Origin: Candidatus Zixiibacteriota bacterium
GTDB taxonomy: Bacteria; Zixibacteria; MSB-5A5; GN15; FEB-12
NCBI GenBank assembly: GCA_029860345.1
Contig: JAOUBJ010000002.1
Coordinates: 310,001 to 374,000 of the forward strand
Reading direction: 5' to 3'
Length of the DNA: 64,000 nucleotides
Shown here: positions 8,723-17,174 of the stretch, piece by piece
How the letters are laid out: the number at the start of each line of letters is the position of its first letter
Position numbering within the stretch: position 1 is the stretch's first letter
Notes under the pieces: model-generated
Databases searched by the model: none
What the model was told of the DNA's origin: nothing
The model's input: the letters and a program-made list of their open reading frames with translations, nothing else
Translations under genes and position numbers: made by a program

Positions 8723-9681
8723 TGCGGTTTGCTTTGAGTAACACCACGGCCGGACAGGAGACGACATTGAACCGACAACCTGGAGCAACAGACCTGGATG
8801 CCAAGCCGACCACGGATTCTGTCGGGTACATTCTGCCGCACACGCTGGAAGAACTGTGGTTTCACACCGGGACGGTGTGCAATCTCGGTTGTTCTTTTTG
8901 TCTGGAAGGTTCGGGACCGGATGTTCATCGAATCCAGACCATTGCTACCGCCGACATTGCCCCGCTGATCGATGAAGCCCTTGATCTCGGCGTCCGGAGG
9001 TTCTCGTTCACCGGTGGGGAACCGTTCATGAACCGTGACATGATCCCCATTCTTCGTATGACTTTACAACATCGCCCCACTTTGGTGCTCACCAACGGTA
9101 CGCGGCCGATCAGGAATCGTCTGGATGATCTGCGCTCTCTAAGTCAATGGCCGAACCCTCTGAAATTCCGCGTCAGTCTCGATCACCCCGATCCTGATCG
9201 ACACGATTCCGAAAGAGGGAAAGGTAGCTTTGACCTGGCTTTACAGACTCTGTCTCAACTGCACGAAATCGGTTTCGCCGTCTCGATAGCCAGGCACGCT
9301 GATGAAAACGAAGATGCGGCTGACGTCGACGGCGCATTTCGCAAGTATTTCAAGTCGGTCAACCTTCCCGATGATATCAACATCGTTACCTTCCCCGAAC
9401 TACACCCGCCCAAGGCCCACGTGGATGTTCCCGGTATTACCGAGAACTGTATGACTACCCACAAAACCGCCGAGGAGCGCACAGGTTTCATGTGTGCCTT
9501 CAGCAAAATGGTTCTTAAAATCGACGGCCGCATGTCCGTTTACGCCTGCACCTTGGTGGACGACGATGCTCGCTTTGATCTGGGTCCAACGCTACGCGAG
9601 AGTATGGACCGGAGGATACTACTGAACCATCATCGCTGTTTTTCCTGTTTTTCTCAAGGCACCTCCTGCGCAGAACGATGA
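8722..9681 (+). CDS. Radical SAM enzyme of unknown substrate
   Basis: A 319-residue radical SAM protein. CNLGCSFC (CxxxCxxC) near residue 52 binds the SAM-cleaving [4Fe-4S] cluster, and FSFTGGEPFMNRD (GGE, methionine contact) follows near 94. The C-terminus holds further cysteines (CAFSKM, YACTL, HRCFSCFSQGTSC), a possible auxiliary-cluster region resembling a shortened SPASM-like tail. Two starts are credible. ATG 8722 overlaps the previous stop (TGATG). TTG 8767 has a better ribosome site (AGGAG, six bases away) and would remove 15 residues. It closes the 1446-9681 operon, so it may modify a product of the glycosyltransferases. No peptide precursor gene is visible beside it. Confidence 0.85.
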   Translation: MRFALSNTTAGQETTLNRQPGATDLDAKPTTDSVGYILPHTLEELWFHTGTVCNLGCSFCLEGSGPDVHRIQTIATADIAPLIDEALDLGVRRFSFTGGEPFMNRDMIPILRMTLQHRPTLVLTNGTRPIRNRLDDLRSLSQWPNPLKFRVSLDHPDPDRHDSERGKGSFDLALQTLSQLHEIGFAVSIARHADENEDAADVDGAFRKYFKSVNLPDDINIVTFPELHPPKAHVDVPGITENCMTTHKTAEERTGFMCAFSKMVLKIDGRMSVYACTLVDDDARFDLGPTLRESMDRRILLNHHRCFSCFSQGTSCAER

Positions 9682-10038
9682 CGCCTGCCGAATAATCGCA
9701 ACCTGAACTTCCCGGGCTGAGTCTTCCCGACACGGAGAGGCCCACCCAAAGGGGCTTGTCAATAAGCCCTTTGAGTCGCCGGCTGACGTGCTACACGGTG
9801 ACGGTGCTGTCGGGCGGGGTTGCCCAACACCTCCCGCGCCCCAGACCTTTTTCAACCCGCCCAGAGTCGGTGTGGACGACCCTCTGTGAGAACATCCAGA
9901 GTAACGTGCAGGCGCTGGGGTCAACGTATCTCTGGTTTTGTCGATACTATAATGAAGCATCACAGTGTGAGATATCTTGGTTAAGGCTCCACCTGTCAAC
10001 CATGGTGCGATGAGCCGGCGCCGATCCAATCGGCCTGT
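9682..10038 (+). other. Intergenic region with a hairpin repeat
   Basis: No gene is credible here; open frames on both strands lack ribosome sites and known motifs. An inverted-repeat element lies at 9803-9831. TATAAT at 9948-9953 could be a minus-10 box for the kinase downstream, but no acceptable minus-35 box is spaced from it. Confidence 0.5.
9803..9831 (+). repeat. REP-like hairpin element, copy 1
   Basis: A GC-rich imperfect palindrome containing TGTCGGGCGGGGTTGCCCA. The same sequence with one or two changes occurs in inverted orientation at 43853-43878. It is probably a dispersed extragenic palindrome. Confidence 0.6.
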
Positions 10039-13000
10039 GTGGGAGCAATAGAGGTTGTTAAGCCCATGTTAATCAGCGGAAGAATGCGGTTGTTACTGCT
10101 GGCGGCCATCATGACAGTGGCTGCGTTTGTCGTGGTGGGCACGACAATGTACGTGCTCTACCAGACAGCTTTTGAGCAACAGCGGGAACGCTTGGTGGAA
10201 ACGGTTCAATGTCAGGCCCGGCTTATGGAAGCGATCGCCCGTTATGACCTAAAGGACCACCAGACACACCATCGCCTTGATCCGGCAAGTCAGCACATAC
10301 CAGCCGAAGCCGAATTGGCCGATTCCGCTCTTGAGGCAACACTCAGCCAGTTGGAGGATGCCCACGGGCGTTTTCGTGGCATTGGCGAAACGGGTGAGTT
10401 AATGCTGGCCCGACTACAGGGTGATCAAATCGTTTTTCTGCTCAGGCACCGACACGATGATTTGGAGGAACCTCGTCTCCCGGTTCCGTTTTCTTCACCA
10501 AACGCAGAGCCTATGCGGCGCGCGGTTTCGGGTAACTCCGGAATCGTTGTTGGACTGGACCATCGGGGTGAGCAGGTGCTGGCAGCCTATGAACCGGTTG
10601 CCGTCTACAACCTGGGCGTGGTGGCTCAGATCGACCTGGCCGAAATCCGCGATCCATTCATCCGAACAGGCGGCCTTGCCATGGCCCTGGCTGTAGCCCT
10701 GATATGTTTAGGCTCGCTAATCTTCTTCCGGATCGGCAACCCCATGGTCAAAAAGGCGGTTGAGAGCGAGGAGAAGCTGCGAAGTGTTCTTGCGTCATCT
10801 CCGGACGCCATCACTGTTTGCGATCTGAATGGTATGATTCTCGACTGCAACGTACAGACGGCAATTATCCACGGCTATTCATCCCGGGCCGAGATGCTGG
10901 GAGTGAAGGCGAGGAATCTGTTTCACTCGGATGCGATCGACACGGCCAAGAGAAGCCTCAAACAGGTTCTGGAGCATGGCCCGGTTCGGGATGTGGAATT
11001 CAGGATGTTGCGCAAAGACGGCAGCAGTTTCCCGGGGGAAATGTCTTTAAGCGCCATATTGGATACTTCAGGCAATCCGATCTCAGTGGTCGGTATTACC
11101 AAAGATATTTCCAGGCGGAAGGAGTTGGAAGCGAAGTCAGAAGATCGGCGCGAGCAGCTGGACTCGCTGCTGGCGAACGTCGATGCCATAATCCTCGAAG
11201 GCGACCCTTTCGACATCTACTACGTGGGCGGTCGGGTTCAGGAACTACTGGGTTACCCGGTCGAAGACTGGTTCAACCATCCCGAGGGTCCGGTCGGTTT
11301 CTGGTCCGGTCTGCTGCATCCGGACGACATGGACAAAATCCAGATCTGCGCAGAGGCCATTTCACGAGGCGAGAATCACTCTCTCGAATATCGAATGACT
11401 GCCGCCGATGGAAAAACCGTCTGGTTCTTTGACTCGGTGACTGTACAAACGGAGAACGGAGTCCCGATCAAAGCACTGTCGGTAATGACAGACATTACCC
11501 AGCGCAAACAGGGCGAGAGCGACCTGATAGAATCTGAACGCAGACTGATGTCACACCTGCAGAACACTCCCGTCGCGGCCATTGAATGGAATCTGGATTT
11601 TGAAGTTACGGAATGGAATCACGCCGCAGAGCAAGTCTTCGGCTACACCAAGTGTGAAGCTATGGGCAGGCATGCCGCCGGTCTGATAGTGCCTGAGTCA
11701 GCGCGAGACCATGTCAACACCGTCTGGACGAACCTTTTGCAAAACAAAGGTGGCTACCACAGTGAAAACGAAAACTCCACCAAGAACGGCCGGATTATCG
11801 TTTGTGACTGGAACAATACGCCGCTTTTGGACAGAGACGGCAAGGTTTGTGGCGTGGCCTCCCTGGTGCTGGATATCACGCAGCGTGTCCGCGCCGAAGA
11901 AGCGTTGCGCAAAAGTGAAGAGCGTTTCAGCGATATTGCCAACAGCATGCCCGGAGCGGTTTATCAGTTCATGATGGATAAAGAGGGGCAGTTCTCATTC
12001 CCGTTTATGAGCGATGTCCTGGAATCGATGGCGGGCGTACCGGCCCGGCTCCTGATGGATGACGCGAACCGGATGTTCGACCTCATTCATCCCGATGACC
12101 ATCAGGCGCTGCTTGAGTCTATTGCCGAGTCTGCAAGAACCATGACGACTTGGGAATTCGAATTCCGAGTCGTCAGGCCGGATAAGAGGATTGCCTGGCT
12201 TAAAGGAAGTTCCAACCCGAGCTCACTGGGTGAGCAAGGCATCCTCTGGAATGGTGTACTGGCTGATATCACTGAACGCAGGCGAGCCGAAGAAGAGTTC
12301 CAGCGGATCACAAACCAGTTGCAGTTGAGCGTGAGCCAAATGCCCATCGCCTACATCCTGTGGGACTACGACAAGAAAGTGATTGAATGGAACAGAGCGG
12401 CCGAACAGATATTCGGCTACTCAAGTGACGAGGCCATGGGTAAGCCGTTTTTTGATCTCGTGGTACCTGACGCGGCACGGCCACTGGTTGATGGTGTCGC
12501 TCAGGAACTGATTGCCGGGAAGCCGTCATCCTATTCCACCAAAGACAATAATGTTCGCAAAGGCGGAGAACTCATTTCGTGCTTGTGGCACAATACGCCG
12601 GTGCGTGACGCCGATGGACGAGTTACGGCAGTCTTGTCGATGGCGCAGGATGTGACTGATCGCATGGCTGCCGAAGAAGCCTTGCGCGAAAGTGAGGAGA
12701 AATTCCGCCGCATCACCGAACGGCTCTTTGATGTCGTCATAACCGCAGAACTCGATTCGACGATCAAATACGTGTCGCCTTCTATTCAAAGAGTATTTGG
12801 GTACAGCCCCGACCAGGTTATCGATAAACCGATATCAGATTTTATTCCTGAGTCCGGGTTGGTGTCTCTTCGCGAGACCTTCCGAATGACGGCCGCAGGC
12901 GAGATGGTCGAGGGCACCCAGTGTCCGTTCATCAGGCAGGATGGCACGATGGCCTATGTCGAAGTGAACGCGGTTCCGATACGCAAAGACGGTCAAATCA

Positions 13001-14211
13001 TCGGAGCGCAAGCGGTGATTCGTGATGTCACCGATCGCAAGAGGATGGAGGCGGAACTTGCCAACAACGAAAAACTCGACTCGATTGGCGTTCTGGCCGG
13101 GGGAATAGCTCACGATTTCAATAACGTCCTGACCGGTGTGGCCGGAAACCTCCAACTGGCTTTGAGCGATGTCGATCCCGACAGCGAAACCGGACTCTGT
13201 CTCAGCGATGCCGATCAGGCTGTGGCCCGGGCAACCGATCTGACCCACCAGCTACTTACTTTCGCAAAAGGTGGAGCACCGGTCAAAAGGACCGCCTCAA
13301 TCAAGGAGGTCATCGAACAGTCATCGCGCTTTGCTCTGCATGGGTCCAATGTTCGTTGTGAACTGTCGATGCAGGATGACCTGCTTAACGCCGAAGTCGA
13401 TATCGGCCAGGTCAACCAGGTGATCAACAACCTGATCATTAACGCCGATCAGGCTATGCCGACCGGAGGAACCATTTTCCTAAATGCTTCAAACCACTCG
13501 GTCGATGCAGATTCCTCGTTGCCCCTCTCGCCGTGTGAATACATCTGCATCTCCGTCCGAGACCAGGGAGTGGGTATTGAGGAGGCGGTCCAGCGACGAA
13601 TTTTCGATCCTTTCTTCACCACCAAGCCGCGTGGCAGCGGTCTGGGATTGGCCACCACCTATTCGATTGTCAGAAACCATGGGGGACACATCGAGGTTCA
13701 ATCAAGCCCGGGTTGTGGGGCGGAGTTCCTTGTCTATCTGCCCGCCACCAGCGCCATGGCCGAAAAAGAGCCAAAAGACCCCCCTCCAGCTCGAAACGCC
13801 GGCGGGAGAATTCTGGTCATGGACGATGAAGCCTGTGTACGCGAAGTGGCTTTGAGGTCTCTCCAGCGCAAGGGTTTTGAGGTCGATACAGCCGTCGATG
13901 GCGAGCAAGCTATCGATCTGTTTGTCAATGCTCGTGCCGAAGGTCGACCGTTTACCATCGTGATTCTGGATCTAACCGTACCGGGTGGTCTGGGCGGTAT
14001 TGAAACCGTCGACCGATTAAGGCGGATCGATCCAAACATCCCGGCCATTGTCTGTAGCGGCTACTCGAACGATCCTATTTTGGCAAGCTATCGAGACTAT
14101 GGGTTCCAGGCTATCATTGGCAAACCATTCCGACCCCGGGACCTGATCCACACCGTAAACCGGCTTCGCCCCGGAACCAAAACCACCTCCACAGACCCTT
14201 TGAATATCTGA
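10039..14211 (+). CDS. Six-PAS hybrid sensor histidine kinase with receiver domain
   Basis: A 1390-residue membrane signalling protein. Two helices (about 17-40 and 213-233) flank an extracytoplasmic sensor region. Six PAS/PAC units follow (roughly 243-358, 365-490, 492-618, 620-752, 753-880, 882-1008); units 3 and 5 share AEQVFGY/AEQIFGY-type segments and are near relatives. The phosphoacceptor is His1025 in GGIAHDFNNVL (HisKA). The ATPase domain has NLIINADQAM, DQGVGI and GSGLGLATTYSIV. A C-terminal receiver carries Asp1311 in ILDLTVPGG and Lys in IGKPF. No output DNA-binding domain is present, so phosphate probably goes to a separate protein. The start is uncertain: GTG 10039, ATG 10066 and ATG 10084 all precede the first helix. 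Confidence 0.92.
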   Translation: MGAIEVVKPMLISGRMRLLLLAAIMTVAAFVVVGTTMYVLYQTAFEQQRERLVETVQCQARLMEAIARYDLKDHQTHHRLDPASQHIPAEAELADSALEATLSQLEDAHGRFRGIGETGELMLARLQGDQIVFLLRHRHDDLEEPRLPVPFSSPNAEPMRRAVSGNSGIVVGLDHRGEQVLAAYEPVAVYNLGVVAQIDLAEIRDPFIRTGGLAMALAVALICLGSLIFFRIGNPMVKKAVESEEKLRSVLASSPDAITVCDLNGMILDCNVQTAIIHGYSSRAEMLGVKARNLFHSDAIDTAKRSLKQVLEHGPVRDVEFRMLRKDGSSFPGEMSLSAILDTSGNPISVVGITKDISRRKELEAKSEDRREQLDSLLANVDAIILEGDPFDIYYVGGRVQELLGYPVEDWFNHPEGPVGFWSGLLHPDDMDKIQICAEAISRGENHSLEYRMTAADGKTVWFFDSVTVQTENGVPIKALSVMTDITQRKQGESDLIESERRLMSHLQNTPVAAIEWNLDFEVTEWNHAAEQVFGYTKCEAMGRHAAGLIVPESARDHVNTVWTNLLQNKGGYHSENENSTKNGRIIVCDWNNTPLLDRDGKVCGVASLVLDITQRVRAEEALRKSEERFSDIANSMPGAVYQFMMDKEGQFSFPFMSDVLESMAGVPARLLMDDANRMFDLIHPDDHQALLESIAESARTMTTWEFEFRVVRPDKRIAWLKGSSNPSSLGEQGILWNGVLADITERRRAEEEFQRITNQLQLSVSQMPIAYILWDYDKKVIEWNRAAEQIFGYSSDEAMGKPFFDLVVPDAARPLVDGVAQELIAGKPSSYSTKDNNVRKGGELISCLWHNTPVRDADGRVTAVLSMAQDVTDRMAAEEALRESEEKFRRITERLFDVVITAELDSTIKYVSPSIQRVFGYSPDQVIDKPISDFIPESGLVSLRETFRMTAAGEMVEGTQCPFIRQDGTMAYVEVNAVPIRKDGQIIGAQAVIRDVTDRKRMEAELANNEKLDSIGVLAGGIAHDFNNVLTGVAGNLQLALSDVDPDSETGLCLSDADQAVARATDLTHQLLTFAKGGAPVKRTASIKEVIEQSSRFALHGSNVRCELSMQDDLLNAEVDIGQVNQVINNLIINADQAMPTGGTIFLNASNHSVDADSSLPLSPCEYICISVRDQGVGIEEAVQRRIFDPFFTTKPRGSGLGLATTYSIVRNHGGHIEVQSSPGCGAEFLVYLPATSAMAEKEPKDPPPARNAGGRILVMDDEACVREVALRSLQRKGFEVDTAVDGEQAIDLFVNARAEGRPFTIVILDLTVPGGLGGIETVDRLRRIDPNIPAIVCSGYSNDPILASYRDYGFQAIIGKPFRPRDLIHTVNRLRPGTKTTSTDPLNI

Positions 14212-14332
14212 ACCAGTCGACTGGTTTCCATGCGATAGGTCACGCTGAGCCCTCAGCCGGTCGCACCGTCCCCAGATATCGGGATTCGGAGTCAAATTCG
14301 GGGAGTAGAGAGGGCTACGTGGACCTATTTTG

Positions 14333-14361
14333 TTGACAATTAAACAACTTCCTGTTATCTT
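14333..14361 (+). promoter_or_regulatory. Promoter of the S74 surface-protein operon
   Basis: TTGACA, 17 bases, TATCTT, about 180 bases before the first gene of the surface operon. It lies in an AT-rich stretch that contrasts with the GC-rich flanks. The leader of about 175 bases may hold regulation that could not be recognised. Confidence 0.75.
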
Positions 14362-14544
14362 TTCTTCGAGAACGCACAATAATCCTATTTTTCTTTGTCA
14401 AACCGCTCCGCCGCAGGAGTTTTTGCCGAACCATTGGCCTTAAACAGAGACTAAATCGGTGGATGAACTCAATGTATGAGAAAATGGAGTAGTTCCAATC
14501 AACGCGTTCAAACCGCAAGACCCCCACTTGCAGGAGTAGTTATC

Positions 14545-17172
14545 ATGAGAATGGTCTTTTTGACGATCGTGGTTCTGTGCTCTGCCCTGGCAGCACAAGC
14601 CGTTTTGCCGCCGATGTTATCGGTGGCGCCACACTTCCGGACCTTGGATGGGCTGAGCTATCAGTTCCAGGGGACCGGCAACAATGGTCAGCCAATCCCG
14701 GATGGTCCTCATTTGTTCGGGTTTTCAATCTGGAATGACACCGGCAGCAGCGGTGCCATGCTTTGGAGCGAATCGCAAACGGTAGAAACCGAAGGTGGAT
14801 TGGGCAGCGTCATGCTCGGCGCATCGGTGCCGATCCCGCTCGACGTTTTCGGTGTCGGCGGCGGGGACACAACCAAAGCTCTCTACCTTGACATCACACT
14901 CGATAGCGAATCTATCTCCCCGCGCACACGACTGTTGCCTGCACCATTTGCGCGCGTGGCCGAACGTTTGTTGGGTGATGTGGTGACCGGTCCGGCCAGT
15001 CTTGAAATCATGGACCCTGGCGGGCTCGGAGATACCGTCGCGTTTTTTGGCGTGTCCAACACCAAGGCTGAGACCGTTCATCTTTATCTCAAGTCCAACG
15101 GCTTTGCCGATGTCTCGACATCCGGAATGGTCCTCACGGACCCCAACGATGACACTACCGCTTCGTATGGCAAGGAAGACATAGTCCTGAACAACATCGG
15201 CTCTTCCGGTGATGACGGCGTCTCAGTCGAACTCGGGACTGATCGGACGGGCGCCCCCGGTTCGTATGATGCCAGAGGGCGTTTGACGGTATCGAATATC
15301 GGTTCCAGCGGCTTGGATGGTGTCTCGGTTGATCTCAGCACCATCAGCACGGAATCAGGCACGGAGCTGAACCGCAACGGCCAATTGGTCATTTCCAATA
15401 TTGGCTCCTCGGGCGACGACGGCGTTTCGGTGGAACTGAGTGCCAGCAGCAGTGATCAGGGAGGAAGCGCCAACCGCAACGGTCAACTCGTGATTTCCAA
15501 CATCGGCTCGTCAGGCGAAGACGGCGTTTCGGTGGAATTGAAGGCAGGCCGAGACTCGTCCGGTGATTTGGAAACACGAATGACCTATTACGGCTTAATC
15601 GATGACGGCGGTCGTCCTCGCACCAGCAAACCCAAGGAAATCGTCGTGGTGGGCAGCAAGGTCAAAGAGGTGGTGCGATTCTATGAAAACGCCAACGAAG
15701 ATGAAGTTGCTGATCGCAACTACGTCAGGGGCCGCGCTACCGGTGTGCGAGTGCACTCTCCTTTCAGGGTCGTGGGTGCCGCTCTTCCGGACACAACGCC
15801 CGGTTACGAAAGGCTGGTCGATAGTTCGGGTACGTCTATGTCCTTTGCCAAGAACAACACCGATGGTACTTCCACCTGGTTGGAAGCCCGTTCCGACACC
15901 GGCGGAAGTTCATCGGCCGTAGTCTACTCCGACCCCGGCTTTGGGATTACGAAAGCAGGGATCATATCGGCCGATGCCTCCGGTTCTCATCTGACCGTTT
16001 CCAATATCGGTTCCTCCGGCGAAGATGGTGTGTCCATCGACGTCGGCGCCGACAGCACGACGTTGCGCATGAACAAGCATGATCTTGTGGAAGTCCTGGC
16101 TGCGACAAGCTCCGCCCACGGCCATCTGACCGTCTCGAACATCGGGTCATCCGGTCTCGACGGCGTCCGGGCGGAACTCGGTGTCGGTGGTGGCGGGGGA
16201 GACACGGCATCCGGCGGTGGACTCGTCGTTTCCAACATCGGTTCCTCAGGTGAGGACGGTGTGTCTGTTGATCTCGGCACTGTTCGCACCGTTGATCCGG
16301 TGGGTCAGCTTGATGCGCGTGGGCACCTGACCATATCCAACATCGGCTCGTCAGGTTTGGATGGTGTATCAATCGATATCGGCACCGGTACTACCGGCGG
16401 CGGCGGGCAGCCTTTGAACCGTAACGGTCAGTTGGTGGTTTCAAACATCGGATCATCAGGGCTGGACGGAGTCCGCTTCCTGGTCGATCCTGATGGCGCC
16501 TGCATGGCCCTGACTGATTCGGTCGGCGACTCAGCGGTGGTTATCACCACCAAACAACTACCCGGTGGTCCAACCCGGGGCAGTAAACTGTTTGTCGGTG
16601 ATCTCAGTTGGGACGGTGACTACGACCTGACCTTAGACGGCAGCGTCGGCATCGGCGTTTCCAATCCGGCCAACATACTGGAAGTGGCCCGCAACTCGGC
16701 TACCGATCCGGTCGCCGACGCCTGGGGAACCTACAGTTCACGACGCTGGAAGAAAAACATATCGCCGATCAACAACGCACTCGTCACGGTGGGCAAGCTT
16801 CGCGGTGTCGAGTACGATTGGAAAGCCGACGGTAAGCATGACATCGGCCTTATTGCAGAAGAAGTGGGCGAAGTCATACCAGAAGTGGTAGCCTACGAAG
16901 AAAACGGCTCCGATGCGCGTTCGGTCGACTACGCCCGGCTGGTAGCTCTGCTGATTGAGGCGGTCAAAGAACTCAAGGCCGAGAACGTCCAGTTAAAATC
17001 TGATCTCGCCCAATCCGAGACGAGTTCAAACGATCGCTTGAATACACTACAGGATCAGGTAACTCAATTGTCCAGCCTGATTGAACAACTCGTAACATCA
17101 AATGAGAACGGCACACCGTCCGGCGGAGAGTCGGTAGCGAGTGCCCAACAAGGAAGTGCATCGAGGAATTAA
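14545..17172 (+). CDS. Secreted repeat protein with C-terminal S74 self-cleaving chaperone
   Basis: An 875-residue secreted protein. A signal peptide (MRMVFLTIVVLCSALAAQA) is followed by an N-terminal beta domain (about 25-190). At least nine copies then follow of a motif close to SNIGSSGxDGVSVxLG, between about residues 210 and 655. They are separated by variable 20-90 residue spacers and unlike any repeat I can name. The C-terminus has SSRRWKKNI and DIGLIAEEVGEVIPEVV, the intramolecular chaperone of endosialidase type (peptidase S74), with the Ser-x4-Lys cleavage dyad intact. A coiled coil follows, consistent with trimer formation. AGGAG sits eight bases before ATG 14545; the frame opens earlier at 14476. 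The next gene begins 2 bases after the stop. Confidence 0.85.
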   Translation: MRMVFLTIVVLCSALAAQAVLPPMLSVAPHFRTLDGLSYQFQGTGNNGQPIPDGPHLFGFSIWNDTGSSGAMLWSESQTVETEGGLGSVMLGASVPIPLDVFGVGGGDTTKALYLDITLDSESISPRTRLLPAPFARVAERLLGDVVTGPASLEIMDPGGLGDTVAFFGVSNTKAETVHLYLKSNGFADVSTSGMVLTDPNDDTTASYGKEDIVLNNIGSSGDDGVSVELGTDRTGAPGSYDARGRLTVSNIGSSGLDGVSVDLSTISTESGTELNRNGQLVISNIGSSGDDGVSVELSASSSDQGGSANRNGQLVISNIGSSGEDGVSVELKAGRDSSGDLETRMTYYGLIDDGGRPRTSKPKEIVVVGSKVKEVVRFYENANEDEVADRNYVRGRATGVRVHSPFRVVGAALPDTTPGYERLVDSSGTSMSFAKNNTDGTSTWLEARSDTGGSSSAVVYSDPGFGITKAGIISADASGSHLTVSNIGSSGEDGVSIDVGADSTTLRMNKHDLVEVLAATSSAHGHLTVSNIGSSGLDGVRAELGVGGGGGDTASGGGLVVSNIGSSGEDGVSVDLGTVRTVDPVGQLDARGHLTISNIGSSGLDGVSIDIGTGTTGGGGQPLNRNGQLVVSNIGSSGLDGVRFLVDPDGACMALTDSVGDSAVVITTKQLPGGPTRGSKLFVGDLSWDGDYDLTLDGSVGIGVSNPANILEVARNSATDPVADAWGTYSSRRWKKNISPINNALVTVGKLRGVEYDWKADGKHDIGLIAEEVGEVIPEVVAYEENGSDARSVDYARLVALLIEAVKELKAENVQLKSDLAQSETSSNDRLNTLQDQVTQLSSLIEQLVTSNENGTPSGGESVASAQQGSASRN

Positions 17173-17174
17173 CT

